Shown piece by piece: positions 17,568-27,384 of a stretch of DNA of 64,000 nt (position 1 is its first letter; each line of letters begins with the position of its first letter). The stretch comes from Candidatus Acidiferrum typicum. Lineage in GTDB: Bacteria; Acidobacteriota; Terriglobia; Acidiferrales; UBA7541. A model generated the notes under the pieces. That model ran no database searches. It had not been told where the DNA came from and worked only from the letters and a program-made list of their open reading frames with translations. The DNA is taken from positions 35,027 to 99,026 of the forward strand of contig DLMH01000108.1 in NCBI GenBank assembly GCA_002478115.1, given 5' to 3'. The position numbers and the translations under genes were made by a program.

Positions 17568-19022
17568 ATGCGACCCGATCCGATTGATTCCTTCATCGAG
17601 ATGTATGTAGAGGCATTGCACGATCAAAACGCAGCGATTTTTGCCGGGGCGGGCCTTTCCATTCCTGCCGGTCTTGTTAATTGGAAGGAACTGCTCAGGG
17701 ATGTTGCGATCGATATAGGACTCGATGTCGATAAGGAAGACGATTTGATCACGGTCGCGCAGTTTCACGTCAACGAGCGAGGGGGGCGGCACCGAATTAA
17801 CCAGGCTTTGATTCAGGAATTCGCGACGCGATCTAAATCGACGGACAACCACGAACTACTGGCGTCTCTTCCGATCAAAACATATTGGACCACCAACTAC
17901 GATTCTCTAATCGAGGATTCCCTTAAAGCACATGGAAAGAATCCCGATGTCAAGACGACCGTGGAGAATCTCGCAACGATCGTGCCGCGACGCGACGCCG
18001 TGGTTTACAAAATGCATGGCGACGCCTCTCAACCCGACAAGGCTGTCGTTACTAAGGACGATTACGAATCTTACGAATCTCGACGGCACCTTTTCTCGAC
18101 GGCGCTGCAGGGCGATCTCGTATCGAAAACATTCCTCTTCATGGGTTTCAGTTTCAACGATCCCAATTTGAATTACATTCTCAGCAGAATCCGCCTCCTT
18201 CTAGGCGAGAATCGCAGAGAGCATTATTGCCTCCTGAGGAGAGTTCAGCGTGTGGATTTCAAGAAGAATGCCGAATATCAGTACGCCCTCGCAAAACAGG
18301 AACTCCAGGTCAAAGACCTCAAGCGTTACGGCATCATGGGTCTGCTCGTCGATGATTATGCGCACTACACAGATGTCTTGCGACGTATCTTTTACAGGTA
18401 CAAACTCGCTCGTGTTTTCATTTCGGGGAGCGCTGTGGAGTATGAGCCTTGGTCCGAACAGAAAGCGCAGCAGCTAGTCCAGACGCTGTCCCGCGCCCTT
18501 ATCCATGAAGGTTTCGGCATCGTTTCCGGCTTTGGTTTGGGCATAGGCCCTTACGTTCTCAACGGCATACTTGAAGAGCTCGACGACGAAGGTACGCGGT
18601 TGCTGGACGACAGAGTCGTATTGCGTCCTTTTCCAATCGCAATATCCGACGCAGCCGAGCGCAAGCGCCGATGGACGGCGTACCGCGAAGATATGCTTAC
18701 ACAGGCTGGCATAGCTTTGTTCGTATTCGGGAACAAGAAAAATGCCGCAGGACGCATCTCTACATCGGACGGCATGGAGGAAGAATTTCGCTTGGCGGTC
18801 GGGAAGCGACTCTTTGTCGTTCCGGTAGGATGCACCGGAAGTATGGCGGCCACTCTCCACAAGAAAGTGCTGGACCATTTCGCCGACTACTATCCGCTGT
18901 CCGGCTATCGACGCTTGTTCGAAGCGCTAGGACATCCGGGAACTCCAAGTCAGGTGACCTCGCGAGTCCTGAAGCTTGTCAAGAAATTGTGGAACGATCG
19001 GGCATTGTCTAGAGACAAGTGA
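17568..19022 (+). CDS. thsA: Thoeris ThsA: SIR2-like NADase with SLOG sensor
   Basis: A 484-residue effector. Residues 15-280 form the SIR2 domain: FAGAGLSIPAG, TTNYDSLIE, catalytic His in YKMHGD and FMGFSFNDPN. Residues 295-470 form the SLOG/STALD domain (VFISGSAVEY, then GFGIVSGFGLGIGP and STSDGMEEEF) that binds the TIR-made signal. Once bound, the enzyme degrades NAD and aborts infection. All SIR2 motifs are intact. A 168-base gap separates it from the TIR genes, so it may have its own promoter. Domain order and length match ThsA well. Confidence 0.92.
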   Translation: MRPDPIDSFIEMYVEALHDQNAAIFAGAGLSIPAGLVNWKELLRDVAIDIGLDVDKEDDLITVAQFHVNERGGRHRINQALIQEFATRSKSTDNHELLASLPIKTYWTTNYDSLIEDSLKAHGKNPDVKTTVENLATIVPRRDAVVYKMHGDASQPDKAVVTKDDYESYESRRHLFSTALQGDLVSKTFLFMGFSFNDPNLNYILSRIRLLLGENRREHYCLLRRVQRVDFKKNAEYQYALAKQELQVKDLKRYGIMGLLVDDYAHYTDVLRRIFYRYKLARVFISGSAVEYEPWSEQKAQQLVQTLSRALIHEGFGIVSGFGLGIGPYVLNGILEELDDEGTRLLDDRVVLRPFPIAISDAAERKRRWTAYREDMLTQAGIALFVFGNKKNAAGRISTSDGMEEEFRLAVGKRLFVVPVGCTGSMAATLHKKVLDHFADYYPLSGYRRLFEALGHPGTPSQVTSRVLKLVKKLWNDRALSRDK

Positions 19023-19435
19023 CCCATATCCTACTACGAAGGAGACTTCGTTCCATGGCCCGCCAACTCTTCTATTGCCGTACTGGGTTGTTTGTTGACG
19101 GCATCCTATGCCGAAGCTTCTCGTGCACATGTTCGACCCGTAGGCAAGTAGTGGGGCTTCACGGTGTTTTAAGTACTTGGAATTATTCCTTCATCAGTAA
19201 ATTCCAGATTTTGTTTGATATCCCACCTAGATTCTAGGTACACCCCCGCCCAGCGCGGCCTCTGCTAGCACACAGTCGCGCCAGGTGAGTAGCAACCTGT
19301 CACACCCGTTGCCATCCGCTCCAGCCGCAAATACTAGACCGCTTCGCTCTCTGTCCTTTCGGTGAGTCCGTTGCGATTTGGTTCCCCCGCCTGGTTGAGG
19401 GAACCAACTCTCAACTCACCCAAAGGACAAAGAAA
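19023..19435. other. intergenic region with hairpin before ArdC gene
   Basis: About 410 bases without a convincing gene. A perfect 7-bp inverted repeat (GGTTCCC at 19380-19386, GGGAACC at 19399-19405) lies 30 bases before the ArdC start. It could be an operator or a leader hairpin. No clear terminator was seen after thsA. Confidence 0.45.
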
Positions 19436-20257
19436 ATGAATTCAGAAAACATCAAGAAAGCTACAAATCAAGCCATCGAGCAACTCATTACGGCGCTCAA
19501 CGAGGGCCGAAGCGAAACGCTGAGGCAATACCTTGCGGCGATTGGCCGATTCCACCGCTACAGTCTCCGAAACGTGATGCTCATTGCATCGCAAAAGCCG
19601 ACCGCAACGCACGTGGCAGGCTTTCACACTTGGCACAAGCTTGGACGATTCGTGAAGAAGGGCGAGAAAGGAATCCTTATCCTTGCTCCCATCGTCCGGC
19701 GAAAGACTGAAAGCACGGAGCAAAACGAGACGGATGAATCATCAACGGCTGTCGGATTTCGCGCGGCCTACGTCTTCGACATCAGTCAGACAGACGGTCA
19801 AGAACTCCCTGCAATCGGCAGCGTCAATGGTGATCCTCGCGATTATCGTGAGCGCCTTGCGAAGTTTGTCGCCGAGCAAGGCATCGCTCTTGAATATTCG
19901 GAAGATATCGCTCCGGCGCGGGGCACTTCCGCAGGAGGCAAAATCACGTTACTGCCTGGACAGTCCCCGGCTGAAGAGTTCGCAACGCTGGCGCACGAAC
20001 TCGCGCACGAAATCATGCATCGCACAGAGCGTCGGAGCAGCACGTCAAAGCGCACTCGCGAGACGGAAGCAGAGGCCGTCGCGTTCGTGGTCTGCCACGC
20101 CATCGGCCTAGAAACGGGGTCAGCGTCTCAGGACTACATCCAGCTTTACGAAGGTGACGCGAAGCTATTGACGGCCAGCCTGGAACACATCCAGAACACG
20201 GCCGCCCAGATTCTCAATGCAATCGGCGCAGAGGGAACCTCCGCGCCGCCCGCCTAG
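19436..20257 (+). CDS. ArdC-like antirestriction protein (ssDNA-binding plus zincin)
   Basis: A 273-residue protein with the ArdC/LtrC architecture: an N-terminal ssDNA-binding-like domain (RYSLRNVMLIASQKPTATHV and FVKKGEKGILILAPI) and a C-terminal metallopeptidase-like domain with HExxH as HELAHEIMH and ETEAEAVAFVV. ArdC proteins protect incoming plasmid DNA from restriction and are markers of conjugative or plasmid DNA. This one sits among defence genes and a ParB block, suggesting a plasmid-derived or integrated element. The start ATG has a weak AAGGAC before it. Confidence 0.82.
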   Translation: MNSENIKKATNQAIEQLITALNEGRSETLRQYLAAIGRFHRYSLRNVMLIASQKPTATHVAGFHTWHKLGRFVKKGEKGILILAPIVRRKTESTEQNETDESSTAVGFRAAYVFDISQTDGQELPAIGSVNGDPRDYRERLAKFVAEQGIALEYSEDIAPARGTSAGGKITLLPGQSPAEEFATLAHELAHEIMHRTERRSSTSKRTRETEAEAVAFVVCHAIGLETGSASQDYIQLYEGDAKLLTASLEHIQNTAAQILNAIGAEGTSAPPA

Positions 20258-20313
20258 CGCGGGTCGTGTCATTTGGGCAGCCGGATGCTGAGACTTGGGT
20301 GTAGAATATTTTT

Positions 20314-20709
20314 ATGTTGTTTCTGATGGGTGACATTATCGAGCGACCAGGGCCATTCGGAAAGAGGCACCGAGGAGTCTTTGTTGGTTATGACGAGTAC
20401 GGGCGCCCCTGGGTCATTCACAACGACATGGGCGGAATTGTGTGCTGGGTGTTGTTTGAAACTTTTGCCGCTGGCCTCCCCGTGGCCCTAGCGAGTCGCA
20501 AAGCGCGCAATTCTTACGAACAGCACACAATCGTCTCCCGAGCACAATCTCTTTTGGGCTGGAAGTACGATCTCTTGAATTTCAACTGTGACCACCTCGT
20601 GACCTACGCGCAGGACGGCATTGCGACCAGCCCACAACTCCAAGGCTTCGCTCTGGCATTCGCCCTCGCGCTATTTCTGGGGCTGGCAGTCGCTTCAAGA
20701 CGGGCCTGA
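20314..20709 (+). CDS. LRAT/NlpC-P60-like protein with C-terminal membrane anchor
   Basis: A 131-residue protein with the circularly permuted papain-like (LRAT) layout: His in RHRGVFVG, a second His in WVIHNDMGG, and Cys in the LNFNCDHLVTYA block. A C-terminal hydrophobic helix (FALAFALALFLGLAVA) follows. Members act as acyltransferases or thiol hydrolases on lipids or peptides. ATG 20314 could be replaced by ATG 20326. It stands between ArdC and an unknown gene; a role in the plasmid or defence context is possible but unproven. Confidence 0.65.
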   Translation: MLFLMGDIIERPGPFGKRHRGVFVGYDEYGRPWVIHNDMGGIVCWVLFETFAAGLPVALASRKARNSYEQHTIVSRAQSLLGWKYDLLNFNCDHLVTYAQDGIATSPQLQGFALAFALALFLGLAVASRRA

Positions 20710-20837
20710 TGGGCCCGATCCAGCCTCACCACCCTCGTGGCGTGCTTCAATTGGCACAGACTCCTGAAAATAAATGGCTTGACGGAATTGGTAAAATGGA
20801 GGTAATTTTATAACTGAAAGGATGTTATGAAATTACG

Positions 20838-21434
20838 ATGAAACTCCCAAAGGTCCCAAGTCCCGAGGAGTCGTTGGAGAAGCTGGCTCCGATATTCCCA
20901 GAGCTATACGCCGGATTCGAGAGCGGAATATTCAAGGCGCGTGACTACTTTGAGGTTGAGCACATCGCCGCCGATCTCTCGGTTGCGTCGATGCTCATTC
21001 GGCTGCATGTTAAGGATCGACTCCTGAAGGCTGGACTGAAGGAAGTTACGCTCGAAAATCACTCTCTGTGTGGCCTCGATTTTCTCTACAAAGACACGCA
21101 CGTCAGAATTTGGAAATCAGACGACCACACTCTCCCGGACCCAGGTCGTTCGCAGGCAAGACAATCTTTTTACCAATATAACCTCGAATTCTCGGATCGC
21201 GAGCCCTACAACAAATTCATAGTTCTTTGGAATCTGAACCACACAGGGGGTGTGACGCTTTGGCTCGTCTGCCCAAAAGACTTCGACGCAGAGACTCGTG
21301 CGAGTGAAGTTCACTGGTTCGTTCCGGTGCCCGACCCGACCAAGGCTATCAAAGCAGAACCGGCACCCAGGACTCATCAGGATCTTCCGATCGCTCGAAA
21401 AGATTCGGCGAAGAAAGCATCGAACAAGGACTAA
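20838..21434 (+). CDS. unknown protein coupled to XRE-ImmA regulator
   Basis: A 198-residue protein that I do not recognise. It is helical at the N-terminus, with a mixed core around LCGLDFLYKDTHVRIWKSDD and FIVLWNLNHTGGVTLWLVCP, and ends in a Lys-rich tail. Its stop TAA overlaps the next start (TAATG), so it is translationally coupled to the XRE-ImmA protein. In such pairs the first gene is often the toxin or effector kept in check by the second. The DxxxR/W core could be a degenerate nuclease fold, but no catalytic set is clear. Confidence 0.55.
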   Translation: MKLPKVPSPEESLEKLAPIFPELYAGFESGIFKARDYFEVEHIAADLSVASMLIRLHVKDRLLKAGLKEVTLENHSLCGLDFLYKDTHVRIWKSDDHTLPDPGRSQARQSFYQYNLEFSDREPYNKFIVLWNLNHTGGVTLWLVCPKDFDAETRASEVHWFVPVPDPTKAIKAEPAPRTHQDLPIARKDSAKKASNKD

Positions 21435-22525
21435 TGTTTTCCGGCGACAGACTAAGACAAGCGCGTGAGCTGCTTAGTCTTACACAAACAGACCTTGCAA
21501 GACTCGTGGGAAGATCTCAGGCTGCGATAGCTAACATCGAGGCGGGACTTCTTGAGCCGTCTGCAGAAGTTGCTGAGTCCATCGCCAATCGAACGCGTTT
21601 TCCGCTCACATTCTTCACTGATCAAACAAGATTCCATTTTCCTGGCGAAACTCTCATGTTTCGCGCCAGGGCCTCAGCAACTCGGCGCGAGACCGTTGCT
21701 GCTTGCAGACATGCCGAGGTTTCTCTCGAATTGACCGAACTGTTGGAAGCATCTGTCACGCAAATCCCGATAAGATTGCAGAAGTCGAGCCAGACACCCG
21801 AAATTGCTGCACAGCATGTCCGACACCTCTTTGGAATCGGTGCTGACCAGCCGATTCCCAACTTAATTGATTTGGTGGAGCGGATCGGTGTGACAGCCTT
21901 AGCTCTACCGATTGATTTGGCCAAGATTGACGCCTTTTCAACGTGGCTGACTGCCACCAACAAGAGGCCAATCATCGCTGCATGTCGCAACAAGCCGGGG
22001 GACAGACTTCGATTCAACGTAGCGCACGAGCTTGGCCACCTGGTTTTGCATGGAGAGCTTAAACGACTAGGACCTGGGGAACACCAGCAAGCAGACCGCT
22101 TCGCTGCGGAATTGCTTATGCCTGGAGCAGCGATGCGCGGAGAAATAGAAACGCCCGTCACTCTGTCGCGAATCGCGCCGTTGAAACTTCGCTGGGGAGT
22201 GTCCATCCAAGCTCTAGTCCGTAGAGCACACGATCTGGGCATCATCGCAAATCGCCAATACAGGTACCTGTTTGAACAGCTCTCTGCTAGAGGTTGGCGT
22301 ACAAACGAGCCAAGTAACCTCGCAGTTGCCCAGGAACGACCGAGAGCCCTTCGAAAAATGGCAGAAGTCGTCTACGGTGATCCAATCGACTACGGGCGAT
22401 TCAGCTCGGATGCTCGCCTTTCCGTTTCCTATCTCAAAGACCTCATGGACGGCTATGCGGAGGCTCCGACCTCAGCGACGGAGGCCATGTCTTCAGGGAA
22501 GGTGATCCAGCTTCGCAGCACTTGA
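21434..22525 (+). CDS. XRE-ImmA/IrrE fusion regulator
   Basis: A 363-residue protein: XRE helix-turn-helix at residues 5-60 (ARLVGRSQAAIANIEAG) and ImmA/IrrE zinc peptidase at about 190-260 with HELGHLVLHG and the QADRFAAELLMP third-ligand helix. The C-terminal 90 residues match the usual extension of this family. Such proteins act as antitoxin-like regulators of an adjacent effector; here that is the unknown 198-residue protein. Confidence 0.88.
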   Translation: MFSGDRLRQARELLSLTQTDLARLVGRSQAAIANIEAGLLEPSAEVAESIANRTRFPLTFFTDQTRFHFPGETLMFRARASATRRETVAACRHAEVSLELTELLEASVTQIPIRLQKSSQTPEIAAQHVRHLFGIGADQPIPNLIDLVERIGVTALALPIDLAKIDAFSTWLTATNKRPIIAACRNKPGDRLRFNVAHELGHLVLHGELKRLGPGEHQQADRFAAELLMPGAAMRGEIETPVTLSRIAPLKLRWGVSIQALVRRAHDLGIIANRQYRYLFEQLSARGWRTNEPSNLAVAQERPRALRKMAEVVYGDPIDYGRFSSDARLSVSYLKDLMDGYAEAPTSATEAMSSGKVIQLRST

Positions 22526-22609
22526 CGGACTTTTCGTAGCTCGTCTGAAGGTTTCGGCGTTTGCTGAACTTGGTCGTTACTGTTATAAAAACGGGGCGGA
22601 CTTCAAGAG

Positions 22610-24595
22610 ATGACAGAACTCATTTGGGACGGGAAGTACAAGGATGGGAAGAAGCAAGGGCCGGTGCGAATTGCCCTGCCGTTTCAGACAATTGAGACTG
22701 TCAACGAAAGCGCGCAAGACAGACGCCGAAATCTTGAGCTTTTTGCCAGCGGGCGCGATACGGAATGGCGCAACCGACTCATCTGGGGAGATAGAAAATA
22801 CGTCTTGCCGTCTCTACTGCCTGAGTTCGCGGGCAAGGTAAAGCTGATTTACATCGACCCTCCGTTCAATACTGACTCCGATTTTTCCTTCACGGCTACC
22901 ATTCCCAATCATGCTGGCGATGAGGAGAACCGAGGTGCCGCGTTCCTCAAAGAACCGTCAATTTTGGAGCAAAAGGCCTACCGAGACACTTGGGGGCGTG
23001 GCCTCGATTCGTATTTGCAGTGGTTCTACGAAACGGTCGTGCTGCTACGAGAACTTCTTTCCGATAATGGATCAATCTACGTCCACCTCGATTGGCATAT
23101 CGGGCACTATGCAAAGGCAGTACTTGATGAAGTGTTCGGCCAGGAGGCGTGCCAGAACGAAATCATTTGGAAACGCACGTCAGCACGTAGCGACAGCCAC
23201 ACTTACAATCATATCCACGACGTAATCTATTTCTATGCCCAAGGAGCCATCGACTTCAACGATGTATACGTCGAGCACGACGAAGCCTACGTCGAAAGCA
23301 AATACGTACACACGGATGCGCAAGGCCGACGCTACCGTCTGGACAATATTACTAGTCCGAATCCAAGACCGAACATGACTTACGTGTGGCGGGGGCACCA
23401 GCCACCCGCATTAGGATGGCGTTATTCAAAGGAGACAATGCAGCGGCTGCACAGCGAAGGGCGAATCTGGTATCCAGACTCTAAAGACAAACGGCCCCAG
23501 CTCATCCGATACCTCGACGAATCTTCGGGCCAGCCTGCAACGACAATTTGGACCGATGTCTCCCCGGTCAACTCGCAGGCCGCAGAACGCGTTAATTACG
23601 ACACTCAGAAACCCGAAGCACTTCTTGATCGAATCATCAAGGCTTCATCGAACGAGTCGGACCTCGTGCTGGACTGCTTTGTTGGAAGTGGGACGACCGC
23701 CGTTGTTGCCGAAAAGTTGAGTCGGCGCTGGATCGCTTGTGACCTTGGCCGGTTTGCCGTCCACACAGCTCGAAAGAGACTATTGGCGATTCCTGGCGTT
23801 AAACCATTTGTTATCCAAAATCTCGGCAAGTATGAGCGACAGGCCTGGCAAGCGGCTGAGTTTCCGTCGAACGGAAAAGATCATCTGGAGGAACAAAGAG
23901 AACGAGAAACTGCCTATCGACGGTTCATTCTCGACCTTTACCGCGCCACCCCTATCAGCGGGCATGCTTGGTTACACGGCACAAAAGCCGGACGCATGGT
24001 CCATGTAGCCGCAGTAGATGCTCCTGTGACTCAGGCCGACGTAAAGGCGATTGCGCGCGACACCTGGAAGGCCGTTGCGTCTGGCAAGGATTCCCCAACC
24101 AAACTAGGCGCGGATATTCTTGGTTGGGAATTTGCCCTGGAGGTCAACGAACTCGCGAAGCAAGTTGCAGCGGAGTCAAGGGTGGACGTGTCGTTCAAAA
24201 AAATTCCGCGTGAAGTTTTGGACAAGAAAGCTGTCGAACAGGGAGACGTACGGTTTTTTGAACTAGGCGCTCTGTCCGTTAGCACCAAGCAAAAAGCGCG
24301 TGAACTGACTCTTCAACTCACGGACTTTGTTATCCCTACGGATGATATTCCTGAAGAAGCGCGGAAAGCCATCAAACACTGGAGTCAGCTTATTGACTAT
24401 TGGGCTGTCGATTGGGACTACAAAAACGATACATTTCACAATCAATGGCAGGCCTACCGCGCACGCAAAGAGCCTAAGTTAGAGATTGAGACAAAGTACA
24501 CGTATTCGGCACCAGGAAAGTATGCGGTCGTCATCAAAGTGATCGACATTCTAGGAAACGATACGACCAAGACGCTTGAAATCATCGTGAAGTGA
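22610..24595 (+). CDS. mod: type III restriction-modification methyltransferase (Mod)
   Basis: A 661-residue DNA adenine methyltransferase of the beta group. Motif IV is DPPFNT near residue 84 (a DPPY variant), and motif I, DCFVGSGTT, comes near residue 355. This order, with the target-recognition region between, is typical of Mod subunits. The C-terminus ends in a PKD-like beta segment (KYTYSAPGKYAVVIKV) that is unusual for Mod and may be an added domain. The Res gene follows after 12 bases. Target sequence cannot be read from the protein. Confidence 0.9.
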   Translation: MTELIWDGKYKDGKKQGPVRIALPFQTIETVNESAQDRRRNLELFASGRDTEWRNRLIWGDRKYVLPSLLPEFAGKVKLIYIDPPFNTDSDFSFTATIPNHAGDEENRGAAFLKEPSILEQKAYRDTWGRGLDSYLQWFYETVVLLRELLSDNGSIYVHLDWHIGHYAKAVLDEVFGQEACQNEIIWKRTSARSDSHTYNHIHDVIYFYAQGAIDFNDVYVEHDEAYVESKYVHTDAQGRRYRLDNITSPNPRPNMTYVWRGHQPPALGWRYSKETMQRLHSEGRIWYPDSKDKRPQLIRYLDESSGQPATTIWTDVSPVNSQAAERVNYDTQKPEALLDRIIKASSNESDLVLDCFVGSGTTAVVAEKLSRRWIACDLGRFAVHTARKRLLAIPGVKPFVIQNLGKYERQAWQAAEFPSNGKDHLEEQRERETAYRRFILDLYRATPISGHAWLHGTKAGRMVHVAAVDAPVTQADVKAIARDTWKAVASGKDSPTKLGADILGWEFALEVNELAKQVAAESRVDVSFKKIPREVLDKKAVEQGDVRFFELGALSVSTKQKARELTLQLTDFVIPTDDIPEEARKAIKHWSQLIDYWAVDWDYKNDTFHNQWQAYRARKEPKLEIETKYTYSAPGKYAVVIKVIDILGNDTTKTLEIIVK

Positions 24596-24607
24596 GATAG
24601 CCCAGCT

Positions 24608-27199
24608 ATGCCTCGCAAAAAGAGAGAAGCCGCGCCACCTTCGCAAACTGAGCTGCTGGACATAACCGCCAAGCTACGCACAGGTCCTTGTGTACCCGCT
24701 CTTCGCGAAGCGGTGAAGGCGTGGAAGGCAGGGGGATACAAAGGCATAAGTGACACGAGTCGCATTTTGCTCAATCATTGGTTCTATACCGACCATCGAC
24801 TTCCAACAGGCTTGCCGTTCAAGTATCACGCTTCTCAGCAGGAAGCGATTGAAACGCTCCTTTTCGTTTGGGAATTCGAAAAAATCCGCACCCGTAAAGG
24901 TCTTCTGGAGCGTTATGCGCAAGACCTCCGAGACCTTCGACTCCCCCCGTTTGATGACTTTGCCCGGTACTGCGTCAAGATGGCCACCGGCAGCGGCAAG
25001 ACCAAGGTAATGGCTCTCACCGTGGCGTGGCAATTCTTCAACGCCGCCCGCGAGCAAGACGACATTGCCGAAGAGTATGCGAAGACCTTTCTAGTTCTCG
25101 CTCCTAACGTAATCGTCTTCGAACGCCTCAAGATGGACTTCGCAAGCGGGCGAATTTTTCGTTCCGACCCTGTGATCCCGAAAGAGCTTGAAATCTTTTG
25201 GGACTTCGACTGCGTCATGCGCGGCGATGCCGAAAGAGCCCACGCGGAAGGGACTCTGTTTCTCACAAACATTCAGCAGTTCTACGAAAGGCCGGACCGA
25301 ACGAACGAAGACGAGCCGGACGAGATGACCGCTATTTTAGGAAGAAAGCCTCCCACGAAGAAACTGGAATTGACGGATTTTGGAGACCGTATTGCTCTTC
25401 GCGCCGGAAAGCTGCTCGTTGTAAATGATGAGGCGCACCATACTCATGATGAAGAGAGCGAATGGAACACTGTCGTTCGCCGATTGCACGAGAAGACCCC
25501 AATTGCATCCCAGTTGGATTTTTCCGCGACGCCCCGCTTTCAGAAGGGTGCAATTTTCCCTTGGACGATCTCGGATTACCCGCTCAAACAGGCAATCGTC
25601 GATGGAATTGTAAAGAGGCCTGTAAAAGGACTAGCGAAGATTGAAGAGGCAAAATCTGAACATGCCAGTGTGCGGTATCGGGCGTACCTTGCGGCAGGCG
25701 TCGAAAGATGGCGCGAATATCGTGAACAGCTCAAACCGCTCAAGAAAAAACCCATCCTGTTTCTCATGTTAAATGGTACGGACGAGGCAGATGACGTTGC
25801 AGAATGGCTAAGGACAAAGTACCCTACCGAATTCGGCGGCAATTGCACTCAGGTGATTCACACCAAGAACAACGGGGAAATCAAAGAAACCGACCTTGAA
25901 GAGGCCCGGAAAGCGGTTCGCGAGGTTGATTCGGACGACAGCCCCATCAATGCCATCGTCAGCGTGCTTATGTTACGCGAAGGCTGGGATGTCAAGAACG
26001 TGACCGTGGTTGTTGGTTTGCGTCCATATACAGCCAAGGCCAACATTTTGCCGGAACAGGCGATTGGACGCGGTTTGCGGCTCATGTTTCGGGACGATCC
26101 AGGCGGATACACAGAACGCGTGGACATCATCGGGAACAAGAAATTCTTGGACTTCGTTGACGACCTCGAAAAGCTTGAAGAACTGAAACTCGAAACATTC
26201 GAGCTTGGCAAAGACAAGCTGCGTATCATCACGATTCTACCTCTTGAAGGTCGAAAGGAATTCGACATCGGACTTCCGGTACTCACGCCATCTCTCGTGC
26301 GAAAAAAGAGCTTGGCCGAAGAGATCGCGGCACTCGAAGTCATGGCCTTTCAATCTATCGTCCTTCCCATGAGTGAAGATGACCCGCGCTCGAAAACCTT
26401 TACCTACGAAGGCTACGACATCATCACCTTGAAGAAGGAGTTCGAGCGCGAGTACACCATACCGGAGCCACAGACGGCACAAGAAGTGATCGGTTATTAT
26501 GCTCGACGCATCGCGGAAGCTGTTAAACTGCCTGCACAATTCGCAGCTTTGGCTCCAAAGGTAAGAGAGTTCTTTGAACAACGGGCCTTCGGCCATCCTG
26601 CCGACCTTAACGAGCCAGCCGTCGTTAAGGCAATGAGCACTGCGGTTGCTCATTACGTCTGCGTAGACGTTTTCAAGAAGGCGCTTCAAGCCTTGACCAT
26701 AGAAGAACAGACGCCACAGCTTCTCGAACCCGCGCGTCTGCTTTCTACCTGCCAGCCTTTCCCGTGGTCACGGCCCGTTTGGGAAGGGCAGAAATGCATC
26801 TTCAACCTCGTACCTTGTGACAACGATTTCGAACGTGAGTTCGCGAAGTTCTTGGACAGTGCGAAAGACGTCACAGCATTCGCGAAATTACCCCGCGCAT
26901 TTGGTTTCGCCATTGAATACACGGATACGGCAATGAACCTCCGAAACTACGAGCCAGACTTTGTCGCAATCGAGAGGTCAGGTGTTCACTGGCTTCTGGA
27001 GTCCAAAGGGCAAGAAAACGTCGATGTTTTGAGGAAGGACGTTGCCGCTGTGCGCTGGTGCGAAAATGCCAGCAGGCTGACTACCACAATGTGGAAATAT
27101 GCGAAGGTCCCTCAGAAAGAATTTGAAACGTTGCAGCCAAGCCGGCTGGCCGATCTCGCTGCTCTAGTACCCTCTCTCTTCGATGAAGTTGAAGGCTGA
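24608..27199 (+). CDS. res: type III restriction-modification endonuclease (Res)
   Basis: An 863-residue SF2 helicase-nuclease. Walker A is MATGSGKTK near residue 127, and the DEAH-type box NDEAHH near residue 275 is followed by SATPRF. Helicase motif VI is AIGRGLRL. The C-terminal PD-(D/E)xK nuclease reads YEPDFVAIERSGVHWLLESKG near residues 782-802, with Asp, Glu and Lys present. It needs Mod for site recognition and cuts at a distance when two sites are met. Both subunits look intact, so the system is probably active. Confidence 0.9.
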   Translation: MPRKKREAAPPSQTELLDITAKLRTGPCVPALREAVKAWKAGGYKGISDTSRILLNHWFYTDHRLPTGLPFKYHASQQEAIETLLFVWEFEKIRTRKGLLERYAQDLRDLRLPPFDDFARYCVKMATGSGKTKVMALTVAWQFFNAAREQDDIAEEYAKTFLVLAPNVIVFERLKMDFASGRIFRSDPVIPKELEIFWDFDCVMRGDAERAHAEGTLFLTNIQQFYERPDRTNEDEPDEMTAILGRKPPTKKLELTDFGDRIALRAGKLLVVNDEAHHTHDEESEWNTVVRRLHEKTPIASQLDFSATPRFQKGAIFPWTISDYPLKQAIVDGIVKRPVKGLAKIEEAKSEHASVRYRAYLAAGVERWREYREQLKPLKKKPILFLMLNGTDEADDVAEWLRTKYPTEFGGNCTQVIHTKNNGEIKETDLEEARKAVREVDSDDSPINAIVSVLMLREGWDVKNVTVVVGLRPYTAKANILPEQAIGRGLRLMFRDDPGGYTERVDIIGNKKFLDFVDDLEKLEELKLETFELGKDKLRIITILPLEGRKEFDIGLPVLTPSLVRKKSLAEEIAALEVMAFQSIVLPMSEDDPRSKTFTYEGYDIITLKKEFEREYTIPEPQTAQEVIGYYARRIAEAVKLPAQFAALAPKVREFFEQRAFGHPADLNEPAVVKAMSTAVAHYVCVDVFKKALQALTIEEQTPQLLEPARLLSTCQPFPWSRPVWEGQKCIFNLVPCDNDFEREFAKFLDSAKDVTAFAKLPRAFGFAIEYTDTAMNLRNYEPDFVAIERSGVHWLLESKGQENVDVLRKDVAAVRWCENASRLTTTMWKYAKVPQKEFETLQPSRLADLAALVPSLFDEVEG

Positions 27200-27349
27200 C
27201 AGTTACCAAAAGGTAAGCACCAGATCTATGTAAAGCAAGCACCTCCGGTGCGACCCAAACGGCTTTCATATTTCAACTTAGAGGTGGCCAGTTATGATGT
27301 GGTCGTCCAGATTTCCTTGCCTGATCAACAGCACCATGGGCCCCGACAT

Positions 27350-27384
27350 TGCACAATACCCCAACTTCCTTAGAGTATTGTGCA
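27350..27384. repeat. 10-bp perfect inverted repeat
   Basis: Arms TGCACAATAC (27350-27359) and GTATTGTGCA (27375-27384) separated by 15 bases. There is no T-run, so it is more likely a protein-binding site than a terminator. A shorter TGCAC/GTGCA palindrome lies upstream of the QueC cassette near 7445-7459. Confidence 0.7.

Noticed and set aside
24608..27199. Res protein considered as the missing HsdR of the type I system
   Set aside because: Its helicase and nuclease motifs and its 12-base spacing from Mod fit type III Res, and it is separated from HsdM by several unrelated genes.
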